Under the pieces are notes generated by a model. That model ran no database searches, was not told the origin of the DNA, and worked only from the letters and a program-made list of their open reading frames with translations. DNA of 64,000 bases from Desulfopila aestuarii DSM 18488. GTDB taxonomy: Bacteria; Desulfobacterota; Desulfobulbia; Desulfobulbales; Desulfocapsaceae. Made by a program: the position numbers and the translations under genes. Location: contig CAMBBS010000001.1 of assembly GCA_945863875.1 (NCBI GenBank), positions 211,993-275,992 of the forward strand, given 5' to 3'. Numbering within the stretch: position 1 is the stretch's first letter; each line of letters opens with the position of its first letter. Positions 8,349 to 16,747 of the stretch are shown piece after piece.

Positions 8349-9404
8349 ATGCTGCTCTATATCCTGAAAAGAATCCTTCTAATGGTACCGACTTTACTCG
8401 GAGTGATGGTGGTCACTTTTGTCATCACCCAGTTTGTACCCGGTGGTCCGGTTGAGAAGATGATCGGGGAAATTGAGGGACTTGGCGCAGGCGGCGGGGA
8501 GGTGAGAGCCGGGGCATCGACACTGTACCGCGGAGATTCCGGGCTAGATGAAGAAAAAATCGATCGGTTGAAAAAACTCTACGGTTTCGATCAGCCGCCC
8601 CTGGCCCGTTTTGTTACAATGATGAAGAAGTATTTCGTCTTTGATTTTGGCACCTCCTATTACTACCATCAAAGTGTTGCCGAGCTGGTCATCTCCCGGC
8701 TGCCGGTCTCCATGTCGCTCGGTTTGTGGGGCTTTGTGATTGTCTATGGCGTCTGTATTCCTCTGGGCATTAAAAAGGCCGTGGCGGATGGTTCGCGATT
8801 TGATGTCGTCAGCTCCTCTGTTATCCTTGTCGGCTATGCCATTCCCGGATTTGTTCTGGGCATCCTGTTGATTGTTCTCTTTGGCGGGGGCAGCTTCTGG
8901 TCTATTTTTCCGTTGCGCGGTCTGGTCTCCGATAACTGGAACGAGCTCAGTCTCGGCATGAAAATAGTTGACTACCTCTGGCACATGGTTTTGCCGATCA
9001 CCGCCACCGCCGTGGGCAGTCTCGCGGTTATGACCATGCTGACGAAAAACTCATTTCTTGAGGAGATTCGCAAACAATATGTTCTTACCGCCAGGGCCAA
9101 AGGTCTCTCGGAGACCCAGGTGCTGTATAAGCATGTATTTAGAAATGGTATTATTCCTATCATAACCGGTTTCCCAGGCTATTTCGTCGCCTCGTTTTTC
9201 ACCGGCAGCCTGCTCATCGAAACTATTTTTTCCTTGAACGGCATGGGGCTGCTCGCCTACGAATCCGTGCTCAACCGTGACTACCCGGTGGTTCTTGGAA
9301 CCCTCTATTTTTTCACCCTGATTGGCCTGATCTCGCGTTTGCTCTCCGATTTGAGCTACGTGCTGGTCGACCCGCGCATCAGTTTCGAGGGCCTCGATGA
9401 ATAG
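8349..9404 (+). CDS. yejB: Microcin C/oligopeptide ABC transporter permease YejB
   Basis: 351 residues. Starts MLLYILKRILLMVPTLLGV and carries the YejB-specific region (FDQPPLARFVTMMKKYFVFDFGTSYY) and the permease EAA-type loop (VLTARAKGLSETQVLYKHVFRNG). Six predicted membrane helices. It pairs with YejE to form the channel of a peptide importer. Neither the binding protein (YejA) nor the ATPase (YejF) is in the window, and the operon seems to end after yejE, so these must be elsewhere. Overlaps yejE by 8 bp. Confidence 0.9.
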   Translation: MLLYILKRILLMVPTLLGVMVVTFVITQFVPGGPVEKMIGEIEGLGAGGGEVRAGASTLYRGDSGLDEEKIDRLKKLYGFDQPPLARFVTMMKKYFVFDFGTSYYYHQSVAELVISRLPVSMSLGLWGFVIVYGVCIPLGIKKAVADGSRFDVVSSSVILVGYAIPGFVLGILLIVLFGGGSFWSIFPLRGLVSDNWNELSLGMKIVDYLWHMVLPITATAVGSLAVMTMLTKNSFLEEIRKQYVLTARAKGLSETQVLYKHVFRNGIIPIITGFPGYFVASFFTGSLLIETIFSLNGMGLLAYESVLNRDYPVVLGTLYFFTLIGLISRLLSDLSYVLVDPRISFEGLDE

Positions 9405-10452
9405 CGCACATCCAGGAGCCAAACTGAAACTGGCGACAGCAAGGCGCAGAACCAAGGTCTGGCAGCGCTTTAAGCGCAACAGGCGAGGCTATTACAGCCT
9501 CCTGCTCTTTGCCATCCTGTTCGGCTTGAGTTTGTCGGCGGAACTGATCAGCAACGATTCGCCCCTTCTGGTAAAATACAACGGCACATTTTACTATCCG
9601 GTTTTTGTCTCGTATCCAGAGGTTACTTTCGGCGGCGACTTTGCGACGGAAACCGACTATCGGGATCCTTATATCCTTCAGAAAATCAGTGAATCCGGCA
9701 ACTTCGTTGTTTTTCCCCCCAACAGGAACAGTTATAATACCATCAACCAGCAAATCGTCGGACCGGTTCCTTCGCCGCCAACCAGGCAGAATTTTTTCGG
9801 TACCGACGACAGGGGCAGGGACGTTCTGGCAAGAATTATCTACGGTTTCAGGCTGAGCATTCTCTTTGGTCTGGCGCTCACCTTTACCGGGACTCTGGTC
9901 GGCATCGTCGCCGGGGCGGTCCAGGGCTATCTCGGCGGCCGCACGGATCTCATCTTTCAGCGGTTCATTGAAATCTGGGGGGCGATGCCGGAACTCTATC
10001 TGCTGATAATTTTTGCCTCGATATTTCAACCAAGTATACTGCTCCTGCTGGTACTCCTCTCCCTGTTCAGCTGGATGGGCTTGTCGGACTATGTGCGGGC
10101 GGAATTTCTCCGGGGCAGAAATCTCGAATATGTCAAGGCCGCCCGCGCCCTTGGCGTTGGCAATATGACGATCATGTGGCGGCATCTGTTGCCAAATGGC
10201 CTCACTCCGGTTATTACCTTTCTTCCTTTCCGCATTTCCGCGGCGATACTCGCCCTCACCAGTCTTGATTTTTTAGGACTTGGTGTGCCGCCGTCGACGC
10301 CGAGTCTTGGTGAACTGCTTGCGCAGGGCAAGGGAAATATTGAGGCGTGGTGGCTTTCATTATCCGCTTTTATGGTTCTCGTCGGAATGTTAATACTTTT
10401 GATCTTTATCGGCGAAGCGTTGCGAGAAACCTATGATCCGAGGAAAAATTGA
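9397..10452 (+). CDS. yejE: Microcin C/oligopeptide ABC transporter permease YejE
   Basis: 351 residues. One N-terminal membrane helix, a large periplasmic insert typical of YejE (LLVKYNGTFYYPVFVSYPEVTFGG), the GTDDRGRDVLARIIYGFRLS signature of peptide permeases, five more helices and the EAA loop (YVKAARALGVGNMTIMWRHLLPNG). Partner of the overlapping yejB gene. The C-terminus ETYDPRKN is the normal ending. A terminator hairpin follows directly. Confidence 0.9.
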   Translation: MNSAHPGAKLKLATARRRTKVWQRFKRNRRGYYSLLLFAILFGLSLSAELISNDSPLLVKYNGTFYYPVFVSYPEVTFGGDFATETDYRDPYILQKISESGNFVVFPPNRNSYNTINQQIVGPVPSPPTRQNFFGTDDRGRDVLARIIYGFRLSILFGLALTFTGTLVGIVAGAVQGYLGGRTDLIFQRFIEIWGAMPELYLLIIFASIFQPSILLLLVLLSLFSWMGLSDYVRAEFLRGRNLEYVKAARALGVGNMTIMWRHLLPNGLTPVITFLPFRISAAILALTSLDFLGLGVPPSTPSLGELLAQGKGNIEAWWLSLSAFMVLVGMLILLIFIGEALRETYDPRKN

Positions 10453-10454
10453 AT

Positions 10455-10496
10455 GCGGCGTTGGTAGAGATATATCGTCCCAAAGCCGCTGTTTTT
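10455..10496 (+). terminator. Rho-independent terminator after yejBE
   Basis: Arms GCGGCGTTGG and CCAAAGCCGC (one internal mismatch) enclose a 15-base loop and are followed by TGTTTTTG, starting 2 bp after the yejE stop codon. Confidence 0.6.
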
Positions 10497-10545
10497 GTGG
10501 TGCAAATTTTATTATTTCGAATTAAAGAGGAAGAATGTCTTGGCA

Positions 10546-10574
10546 TTGACATCTTGCCTGGCACAATATATCCT
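10546..10574 (+). promoter_or_regulatory. Sigma-70-type promoter for the mla operon
   Basis: Perfect -35 TTGACA at 10546-10551, 17-bp spacer and -10 TATCCT at 10569-10574. Predicted transcription start near 10581, which favours the ATG at 10637 over the GTG at 10586 as the mlaE start. Confidence 0.55.
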
Positions 10575-10636
10575 AGTGCCGTAATGTGTCGTTGACAAAA
10601 CTTCCTCTTCTCCTCTTTATTTATGGCTGGTCACCG

Positions 10637-11428
10637 ATGAAAAGTAACCCGATAGCTCGGCTCGGTGATACCGGACTGTATGTGCTGACTGATCTTGGAC
10701 GCATGGCGTTTTTTCTGCTGCATGCTTTTCGCGGATTATTCAGGCGCCCGTTCCGGGTGAGAGAACTTGTGCGCCAGGTGCACTTTATCGGTGCCGGTTC
10801 CCTGGTGGTGATATTTTTTACCGCATTGTCCACGGGGATGGTACTGGGACTGCAGGGCTATTATTCCCTGAATAAGTTTGGCGCCGAGGGGATGCTTGGC
10901 TCTGCGGTTTCCCTCACCCTGATCATGGAACTCGGCCCCGTGCTGACGGCTTTAATGGTTGCCGGGCGGGCCGGTTCGGCCATCTGCGCCGAAATCGGTA
11001 TCATGCGGATTTCCGAGCAGATTGATGCCCTGGACTGTATGGCTATCGATCCCTTTCGATATTTCATTACCCCGAAGTTTCTCGCCATGCTTATCGCCAT
11101 GCCCCTGCTGACGGCTGTTTTCGATGTGGTCGGCATTTTCGGCGGCTATATAGCCGGTGTGGGATTGATGGATGTCAGTCCCGGCAGCTATATTCAGGGC
11201 ATGCAGAGCAGCGTCACCAACCATGACATCCGGCTTGGCATAATCAAATCCTTTGTCTTTGCCCTTTTGGTCGTCTGGATCTGTTCCGCACGGGGATATT
11301 TTGTCGGGGTGATTCGAGGCGCCGGATTCGGTGCGGAAAGTGTCAGTCGAGTAACCACCCAGGCAGTCGTCTTCTCCTCTATCTCGGTACTTGTTTTTGA
11401 TTATCTTTTGACGGCGGTCCTGCTATAA
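10637..11428 (+). CDS. mlaE: MlaE-family lipid ABC transporter permease
   Basis: 263 residues from ATG 10637 (a GTG at 10586 would add 17). Hallmarks of MlaE/YrbE permeases: VHFIGAGSLVVIFFTALSTG, the helix FGAEGMLGSAVSLTLIMELGPVLTALMVAGRAGSAICAEIG (read in parts), and the EQIDALDCMAIDPFRYFITPKFLA segment. About five to six membrane helices. With MlaF, MlaD and MlaC it forms a phospholipid shuttle between inner and outer membrane that maintains outer-membrane asymmetry. First gene of the operon; its stop overlaps the mlaF start by one base. Confidence 0.9.
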   Translation: MKSNPIARLGDTGLYVLTDLGRMAFFLLHAFRGLFRRPFRVRELVRQVHFIGAGSLVVIFFTALSTGMVLGLQGYYSLNKFGAEGMLGSAVSLTLIMELGPVLTALMVAGRAGSAICAEIGIMRISEQIDALDCMAIDPFRYFITPKFLAMLIAMPLLTAVFDVVGIFGGYIAGVGLMDVSPGSYIQGMQSSVTNHDIRLGIIKSFVFALLVVWICSARGYFVGVIRGAGFGAESVSRVTTQAVVFSSISVLVFDYLLTAVLL

Positions 11429-12207
11429 TGACTTCTGCTATTGCATTTAAAAATGTCGTCAAGTCCTTTGCCAAAAGAGATGGCGGCATCCAGTACGTCC
11501 TTGACGGCGTCGATTTTTCTATTCCGGCCGGCAAAACGACGGTGATTGCCGGCGGGAGCGGGACGGGAAAGAGTGTCACGCTGAAACTTGTCCTCGGCCT
11601 TATGCAGGTTGATTCCGGGCAGATTTTCATCAAGGGCAGGGATGTTACCGCACTGAGAGGACGAGAGCTTGAACAGCTCCGCGCCGAGTTTGGCGTCTTG
11701 TTTCAGGGAGGGGCGCTTTTTGATTCGCTGACTGTTTTTGAAAATGTTGCTCTGCCGCTGCGAGAACGCACGAAAAAAAGTGCAGAAGAGATTCAGGATC
11801 GGGTGGCAACGACGCTTGCGCAATTTGAACTCACCGGTCATGAGGAAAAATATCCAGCCCAGCTGAGTGGCGGTATGCAAAAGCGGGTGGGACTGGCCCG
11901 TGCCATGCAGCTTCAACCTTCAATTATGCTTTTCGATGAACCGACCACAGGTCTTGATCCGGTTATGAGCCAGGAGATTTATCATCTTTTTGCCAGAACC
12001 AAGGCCGAGTTTGGTTTTACCTCAATTATCGTCAGCCACGACATACCGAAAATATTTAATCTGGCAGATCAGGTCATACTCTTGCACAATGGGAAGATGG
12101 ATGTATTTGGCAGCCCTGAGGAAATTCAGTGGTCCGAAAAACCGTATATCCAGGAATTTGTCCAAAAAACGATGGGAGACATTTATCAAAGTCACCTGGT
12201 GGAATAA
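11428..12207 (+). CDS. mlaF: MlaF-family lipid ABC transporter ATPase
   Basis: 259 residues. Walker A GGSGTGKS (near residues 39-46), signature LSGGMQKRVGLARAM, Walker B IMLFDEPTTGLDPV, and switch His in IIVSHD. Highest similarity in pattern is to MlaF (FGVLFQGGALFDSLTVFENVALPLRE is diagnostic). Energises the MlaE permease from the cytoplasm. Start ATG overlaps the mlaE stop; its own stop overlaps the mlaD start, so translation is coupled. Confidence 0.93.
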   Translation: MTSAIAFKNVVKSFAKRDGGIQYVLDGVDFSIPAGKTTVIAGGSGTGKSVTLKLVLGLMQVDSGQIFIKGRDVTALRGRELEQLRAEFGVLFQGGALFDSLTVFENVALPLRERTKKSAEEIQDRVATTLAQFELTGHEEKYPAQLSGGMQKRVGLARAMQLQPSIMLFDEPTTGLDPVMSQEIYHLFARTKAEFGFTSIIVSHDIPKIFNLADQVILLHNGKMDVFGSPEEIQWSEKPYIQEFVQKTMGDIYQSHLVE

Positions 12208-12659
12208 TGAAAAAAAATACTTTGGAAATGGGCGTTGGCCTGTTTATGATTATCGGCTTTGCCGCTTTTGTCTATCTTGCTTTACAGTTAGGCGAGGTGT
12301 CGTTTTTGACGAGGGGTAAAACCTATGTCCTCAAGGCCGAATTTGACAATGTTGCCGGCGTGAAAAAAGGTGCTGCCGTGCAGGTTGCGGGTGTCGATGT
12401 GGGGGAGGTGAGCGTCATAGAGCTCGGCCCATTGGATGTGGCGATCCTGTCGCTGCAAATCGCAAACAAAGTCAAGGTCCCCAAGGATTCAATGGCTTCG
12501 GTAAAGTCACAGGGAATAATTGGCGATAAATATATCCAGTTGAGCCTTGGCGGTGACGAAGAGCTGTTTCAACCCGGAGAGGTGATAGTCGAGACCGAGT
12601 CATCGCTCGACATTGAGTCGCTTATCAGCAAATTTGCATTCGGCAGTGTCGAGCAGTAA
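12207..12659 (+). CDS. mlaD: MlaD-family MCE lipid-binding protein
   Basis: 150 residues from the ATG at 12207, which overlaps the mlaF stop. One N-terminal membrane anchor (TLEMGVGLFMIIGFAAFVYLAL) and one MCE domain (TYVLKAEFDNVAGVKKGAAVQVAGVDVGEV ... IIGDKYIQLSLGG). Members form a hexameric ring in the periplasm that receives lipid. Matches the short (about 150-180 residue) MlaD of the Mla system rather than the multi-domain MCE proteins. Confidence 0.9.
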   Translation: MKKNTLEMGVGLFMIIGFAAFVYLALQLGEVSFLTRGKTYVLKAEFDNVAGVKKGAAVQVAGVDVGEVSVIELGPLDVAILSLQIANKVKVPKDSMASVKSQGIIGDKYIQLSLGGDEELFQPGEVIVETESSLDIESLISKFAFGSVEQ

Positions 12660-12724
12660 GGGTTTCTGGACTCTTGCCGGTGATTAATTTTCAGCGTCAA
12701 TTTTTTATACTATTGAGATCTAAC

Positions 12725-13333
12725 ATGGGAAAATTACTTTTATTGTTTGTCGTTTTTGGGAGTCTGTCACTTGCAACGGCAGATGCCGAAGAGCTCACTC
12801 CAACTGCTTTTCTTAAACCTGTCCTCCATGATATTCAGGCTGTTTTGGAAGATGAAAGCTTGCAGGGCAATGCGCATCTGGTCGAGCGGCGGAACAAGAT
12901 CATGTCGCTTATTAAACGAGGGTTCGATTTCAGGGAAATGTCAAAACGTGTCCTCGGCAAAACCTGGCGGCAGATTAACGACCAGGAACGGGATAATTTT
13001 ACTGTGCTCATGACAAAGTTTCTCGAAAATGTCTATCTCGGCAAACTTGAGGGGTATTCTGGCAAGGATGTGGAGTTTGTCGCGGAAACAGTAAAAGGCG
13101 ACCGGGCCCAGGTTACGACCCTTATCGAAAACGATAACGTGAAAATCCCATTACATTATATTATGAATAAAACTGCTTCAGGATGGATGGTCTACGATAT
13201 CAACATAGAGGGTGTCAGCCTGATAAAGAACTATCAGGAACAATTTAAATCCATACTGCGCAAAGATGATTACCAGGGGCTGGTGAAAGTCTTGGAAGAA
13301 AAGAACCGTTCTTTTGTCCTGGAGGCGCAATAG
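12725..13333 (+). CDS. mlaC: MlaC/Ttg2D-family periplasmic phospholipid-binding protein
   Basis: 202 residues from ATG 12725; the signal peptide MGKLLLLFVVFGSLSLATADA starts there, so the TTG at 12674 is unlikely. The family core is visible: IKRGFDFREMSKRVLGKTWRQ, FTVLMTKFLENVYLGKLEGY, and VYDINIEGVSLIKNYQEQFKSIL near the C-terminus. Soluble shuttle that carries phospholipid between the MlaD ring and the outer membrane. Confidence 0.88.
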   Translation: MGKLLLLFVVFGSLSLATADAEELTPTAFLKPVLHDIQAVLEDESLQGNAHLVERRNKIMSLIKRGFDFREMSKRVLGKTWRQINDQERDNFTVLMTKFLENVYLGKLEGYSGKDVEFVAETVKGDRAQVTTLIENDNVKIPLHYIMNKTASGWMVYDINIEGVSLIKNYQEQFKSILRKDDYQGLVKVLEEKNRSFVLEAQ

Positions 13334-13340
13334 ACCTGTC

Positions 13341-13790
13341 ATGGTTGTCTATAGTGAGGAGTTACAGCAGCGTTGTTTTGCTTTTCTTGACAAAGAGGAG
13401 GCGGAAACCCTTCTGACGACCATGCAGCGCGTTTGCTATGCAGCCGGTACAGTTGTCTTTGAAAAAGGAGCTGCCGCTGACTGTATGTACTTTCTGCACA
13501 CCGGCAAGGTGGCCGTGCAAATGAAAACAGGATTTGGCGAGAAGATGCAGGTAGTCGCTCTGCTTGATCCGGGTGCGCCTGTTGGCGAGAAAGGACTGCT
13601 TGGGCGGCGGACCCGCGGTGCTACCGTGGTGGCGGTGAAGGATTCCGAGCTTCTCGTCTTTCCGAGGGAGGCGTTTGATATCTTGGTTGAGGAAGCGCCG
13701 GCCTTGATAATCAAAACACTCAAATGGCTGTTACAGAGGGTGTCATTGCGCCTCGAGAAGAGCTCCGAGCGGCTTACCCACGTTCTCTGA
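13341..13790 (+). CDS. Cyclic nucleotide-binding domain protein
   Basis: 149 residues, essentially one cNMP-binding domain: CYAAGTVVFEKGAAADCMYFLHTGKVAV, then GEKGLLGRRTRGATVVAVKDSELLVFPREAF. The phosphate-binding cassette differs from CRP (GEKGLL in place of GELAL), so the ligand may not be cAMP. No DNA-binding domain. Last gene of the mla operon, 7 bp after mlaC, suggesting that it senses or modulates envelope lipid transport; this is inference. Confidence 0.75.
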   Translation: MVVYSEELQQRCFAFLDKEEAETLLTTMQRVCYAAGTVVFEKGAAADCMYFLHTGKVAVQMKTGFGEKMQVVALLDPGAPVGEKGLLGRRTRGATVVAVKDSELLVFPREAFDILVEEAPALIIKTLKWLLQRVSLRLEKSSERLTHVL

Positions 13791-13978
13791 TTCAGGGCGG
13801 CTTGATTTTTTTGGTTATATCTGTGTCGTCAACTGCATGAGAATACTTCCTTTTATAAGACCTGCCGAATTGATTTTACCCGCTATGTTGTTTTTTTCTA
13901 GCCAATCTGAGATAAATTGATTATTTTTCCTTTCTTTTATTTTTTTGATTCGCCGCCGATTTTGATTTTTGTTGCTTT

Positions 13979-14494
13979 ATGAAACTGTTTTTTGAGGCAA
14001 TCACCGGGAGAGCTGGTCGATTCACACTACAGGACAGCTCATGGTTCTCCGATGGAGAGGATGATCTTCACCTCATAGCCACGGCACATATTTGTGTTGT
14101 CAGGCGTGACAGCGAGACTGTGCATCTCCAGGGTAATATAGCAGGCCACCGTTCAGCCGCCTGCGACCGGTGCGGGGAACCGGTCACAGAAAATGTCGAT
14201 TGGGATTTTGTGTACCTGGTGACAACCAGAAAAGAACAGAGCTATGAACAGCAGGAGATGGAGTGTGGTGATGAAGACGCCATGACACTGTATCTCAAGG
14301 AAGCGGAAATAGATGTTGATGAGATCCTGCGTGAGCAGTCCTATCTGGCTCTCCCGTTAAGGACCCTCTGTAGTGAAGATTGTAAAGGTATCTGTGCCGG
14401 ATGTGGGATTGCATTGAACAGTGGCGGCTGTGCTTGCTCTTTGGAGAAGAGTGATTCACCTTTTGCTGTTCTGAAAAAACTCACCAACCGTTGA
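13979..14494 (+). CDS. yceD: YceD/DUF177 family protein
   Basis: 171 residues. Contains the DUF177 hallmarks SAACDRCGEPVTENVDWDFVYLVTT and the C-terminal CSEDCKGICAGCGIALNSGGCAC Cys cluster, which probably binds metal. YceD is required for normal 23S rRNA accumulation and is almost always directly upstream of rpmF, as here (gap 46 bp). Heads the fatty-acid operon. Confidence 0.88.
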   Translation: MKLFFEAITGRAGRFTLQDSSWFSDGEDDLHLIATAHICVVRRDSETVHLQGNIAGHRSAACDRCGEPVTENVDWDFVYLVTTRKEQSYEQQEMECGDEDAMTLYLKEAEIDVDEILREQSYLALPLRTLCSEDCKGICAGCGIALNSGGCACSLEKSDSPFAVLKKLTNR

Positions 14495-14540
14495 TAAAAT
14501 TAATAGCAAGGTATGATACATACCTAAGTTGGAGGATAAA

Positions 14541-14729
14541 ATGGCTTTACCAAAAAGAAGACACTCCCATTCCCGTACCCGAAAAAGACGGTCCCATGAC
14601 GGCCTGACCGCGCCCGGACTTTCACTGTGCGCTGATTGCGGGGAACCGAAAGAGCCCCATCGTTTATGCGGGAGCTGCGGCAAGTACAAAGGAAGAACTG
14701 TATACTCTCTTGATGCCGAAGTAAAATAG
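14541..14729 (+). CDS. rpmF: 50S ribosomal protein L32
   Basis: 62 residues from ATG 14541 with GGAGG 7 bases upstream. Starts MALPKRRHSHSRTRKRRSHD, and carries an intact zinc ribbon CADCGEPKEPHRLCGSCG. Conserved yceD-rpmF-plsX order; plsX follows after 9 bp. Confidence 0.95.
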   Translation: MALPKRRHSHSRTRKRRSHDGLTAPGLSLCADCGEPKEPHRLCGSCGKYKGRTVYSLDAEVK

Positions 14730-14738
14730 GAGAATGGT

Positions 14739-15758
14739 GTGCAAATAGCCCTGGATGCCATGGGTGGGGACTATGGCTCAGAGGAATTGATTGCCGGGGC
14801 ACTGCTTGCCGTCAAACAGACTGGTCTGAGCGTAAGCCTGGTTGGAGACGAAAGTCTTCTCCGCAAGCACCTTGACGTCTTAAATCCCGATTCCAAGTCA
14901 GAAAAGCTGATCAAGATCGTTCATTCATCCCAAGTAATTGAGATGAATGAACACCCGGTTGATGCAATTCGCAAGAAGAAAGATGCCTCCATCATGGTCG
15001 CCTTCGACCTTGTTCGCCGTGGGGAGGCCGATGCCGCGGTCAGTGCCGGCAATTCCGGGGCAACGCTCGCTGCGGCAACGCGCAAGCTCGGCCGCCTGGA
15101 GGGAATCTCCCGTCCGGGTATTGCGTCGATTTTTCCGACCCTTAAAAAACCCGTGGTGCTCATGGATATAGGCGCCAACGTTGATTGCCGTCCCCAGCAT
15201 CTTTTTCAGTTCGGCGTGATGGCCGCGGCGTTTTCCCGTATTAATGATGTGAAAAATCCTCGTGTCGGTTTGCTGTCCATCGGTGAAGAGACCGGCAAGG
15301 GCAACAGTCTGATAAAAGAGACCTATCCGCTTTTGGAAAAAAGTACCTTGAACTTCATCGGCAATGTCGAAGGGCGCGATGTGTTCCAGGGCGAAGTGGA
15401 TGTTATTGTCTGCGACGGCTTTGTCGGTAATGTCTGTCTCAAGGTAAGCGAGGGACTGGCCGAGGCCGCCATGCAGATGCTCAGGGATGAAATCGTCAAA
15501 TCCTTTCGCGCGAAAATTGGCTATTTGCTTGCAAGGCATGCTTTTAAGGCGTTTAAAAAGCGGGTGGATTACGCTGAATATGGCGGGGCGCCACTGCTGG
15601 GAATTGATGGAATAGGAATAATATGCCATGGCAAGTCCAGTGCTCAGGCGATAAAAAACGCCCTTCTCGAAGCCGCTAAAATGGCCAGGGGTAATATCAA
15701 TAAGGATATTCTTGATAGTCTTGCCGCCAGCAATAATGTCCAACATTTGGAGATGTAA
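14739..15758 (+). CDS. plsX: Phosphate acyltransferase PlsX
   Basis: 339 residues, GTG start. IALDAMGGDYG at the N-terminus and SAGNSGATLAA, VLMDIGANVDCRP, VDVIVCDGFVGNVCLK and GAPLLGIDGIGIICHGKS are all family signatures. Converts acyl-ACP to acyl-phosphate, the first step of the PlsX/PlsY route to phosphatidic acid. Its stop overlaps the fabH start (ATG at 15758). Confidence 0.95.
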   Translation: MQIALDAMGGDYGSEELIAGALLAVKQTGLSVSLVGDESLLRKHLDVLNPDSKSEKLIKIVHSSQVIEMNEHPVDAIRKKKDASIMVAFDLVRRGEADAAVSAGNSGATLAAATRKLGRLEGISRPGIASIFPTLKKPVVLMDIGANVDCRPQHLFQFGVMAAAFSRINDVKNPRVGLLSIGEETGKGNSLIKETYPLLEKSTLNFIGNVEGRDVFQGEVDVIVCDGFVGNVCLKVSEGLAEAAMQMLRDEIVKSFRAKIGYLLARHAFKAFKKRVDYAEYGGAPLLGIDGIGIICHGKSSAQAIKNALLEAAKMARGNINKDILDSLAASNNVQHLEM

Positions 15759-16732
15759 TGGGAACTGTTGTACTCGGGACCGGTTCATGTTTGCCTGAAA
15801 AGGTTCTCACCAATCTAGAACTCGAATCGATTGTTGATACGAGTGCCGAATGGATAAAAAGCCGAACAGGCATTGAAAGCAGGCATATCGGCGGTAAGGG
15901 AGAAAAAACATATCAGCTGGCTACCCAGGCGGCACAAAAAGCCCTCGACTCTGCCGGCGTAGCAGCTGAGGAAATTGGCCTGATAGTTCTCGGCACGATA
16001 AGTTCTCATATGCTGATGCCCTCGAGTGCCTGCTTCGTGCAGAAAGAACTCGGGGCGAAAAATGCGTTTGCCTACGATATAAATGCGGCCTGTTCCGGGT
16101 TTTTATACGGCATGGACCTCGCCGATAAATATATCAAGGCCGATCACGCCATGAAGGTGCTGGTGATTGGTGCGGAGACGCTGTCGAGCCGTCTCAACTG
16201 GCAGGACAGAAACACCTGTATTCTTTTTGGCGATGGTGCCGGGGCAGCGGTTCTCGGCTACTCGCCCACCGACCGCGGCATAATCGGCTCGAACATGCAT
16301 TCGGACGGCAGCCTGTGGCAACTTCTCTGCATGCATGCTCCGGAAAGCCTGAATCCTGATCTTGTCGTTGACGGCAACGCCGGCGCGTATATTCAGATGG
16401 AAGGGCGGGAGGTGTTCAAGCATGCGGTGCGCGCCATGGCAGATGCCGTAAGTGGGTTACTCGAAAGGGAAAAGATCAGCAGAGAATCTTTGAGTCTCGT
16501 TATTCCGCATCAGGCGAATATGCGCATTCTCAACAATTTGATTGATCGGCTGCATATCCCACAGAGTAAAGTATTTATAAACGTATCCAAGTATGGTAAT
16601 ACATCCGCTGCATCAATCCCTATTGCGCTTGATGAAGCACATGGCAGTGGTTTGATTGCACAAGGCGATACAATTTTGTTCTGTTCCTTCGGCGGCGGTT
16701 TCACCTGGGGAGCAACCCTGATCAAGTGGTAA
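15758..16732 (+). CDS. fabH: Beta-ketoacyl-ACP synthase III
   Basis: 324 residues. Catalytic triad intact: Cys112 (AACSGF), His251 (IPHQANMR) and Asn281 (YGNTSAA). Condenses acetyl-CoA with malonyl-ACP to start fatty acid synthesis. Start codon overlaps the plsX stop. In most bacteria fabD follows; here an acyl-CoA dehydrogenase does. Confidence 0.95.
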   Translation: MGTVVLGTGSCLPEKVLTNLELESIVDTSAEWIKSRTGIESRHIGGKGEKTYQLATQAAQKALDSAGVAAEEIGLIVLGTISSHMLMPSSACFVQKELGAKNAFAYDINAACSGFLYGMDLADKYIKADHAMKVLVIGAETLSSRLNWQDRNTCILFGDGAGAAVLGYSPTDRGIIGSNMHSDGSLWQLLCMHAPESLNPDLVVDGNAGAYIQMEGREVFKHAVRAMADAVSGLLEREKISRESLSLVIPHQANMRILNNLIDRLHIPQSKVFINVSKYGNTSAASIPIALDEAHGSGLIAQGDTILFCSFGGGFTWGATLIKW

Positions 16733-16747
16733 ACAGGAGATATGAGG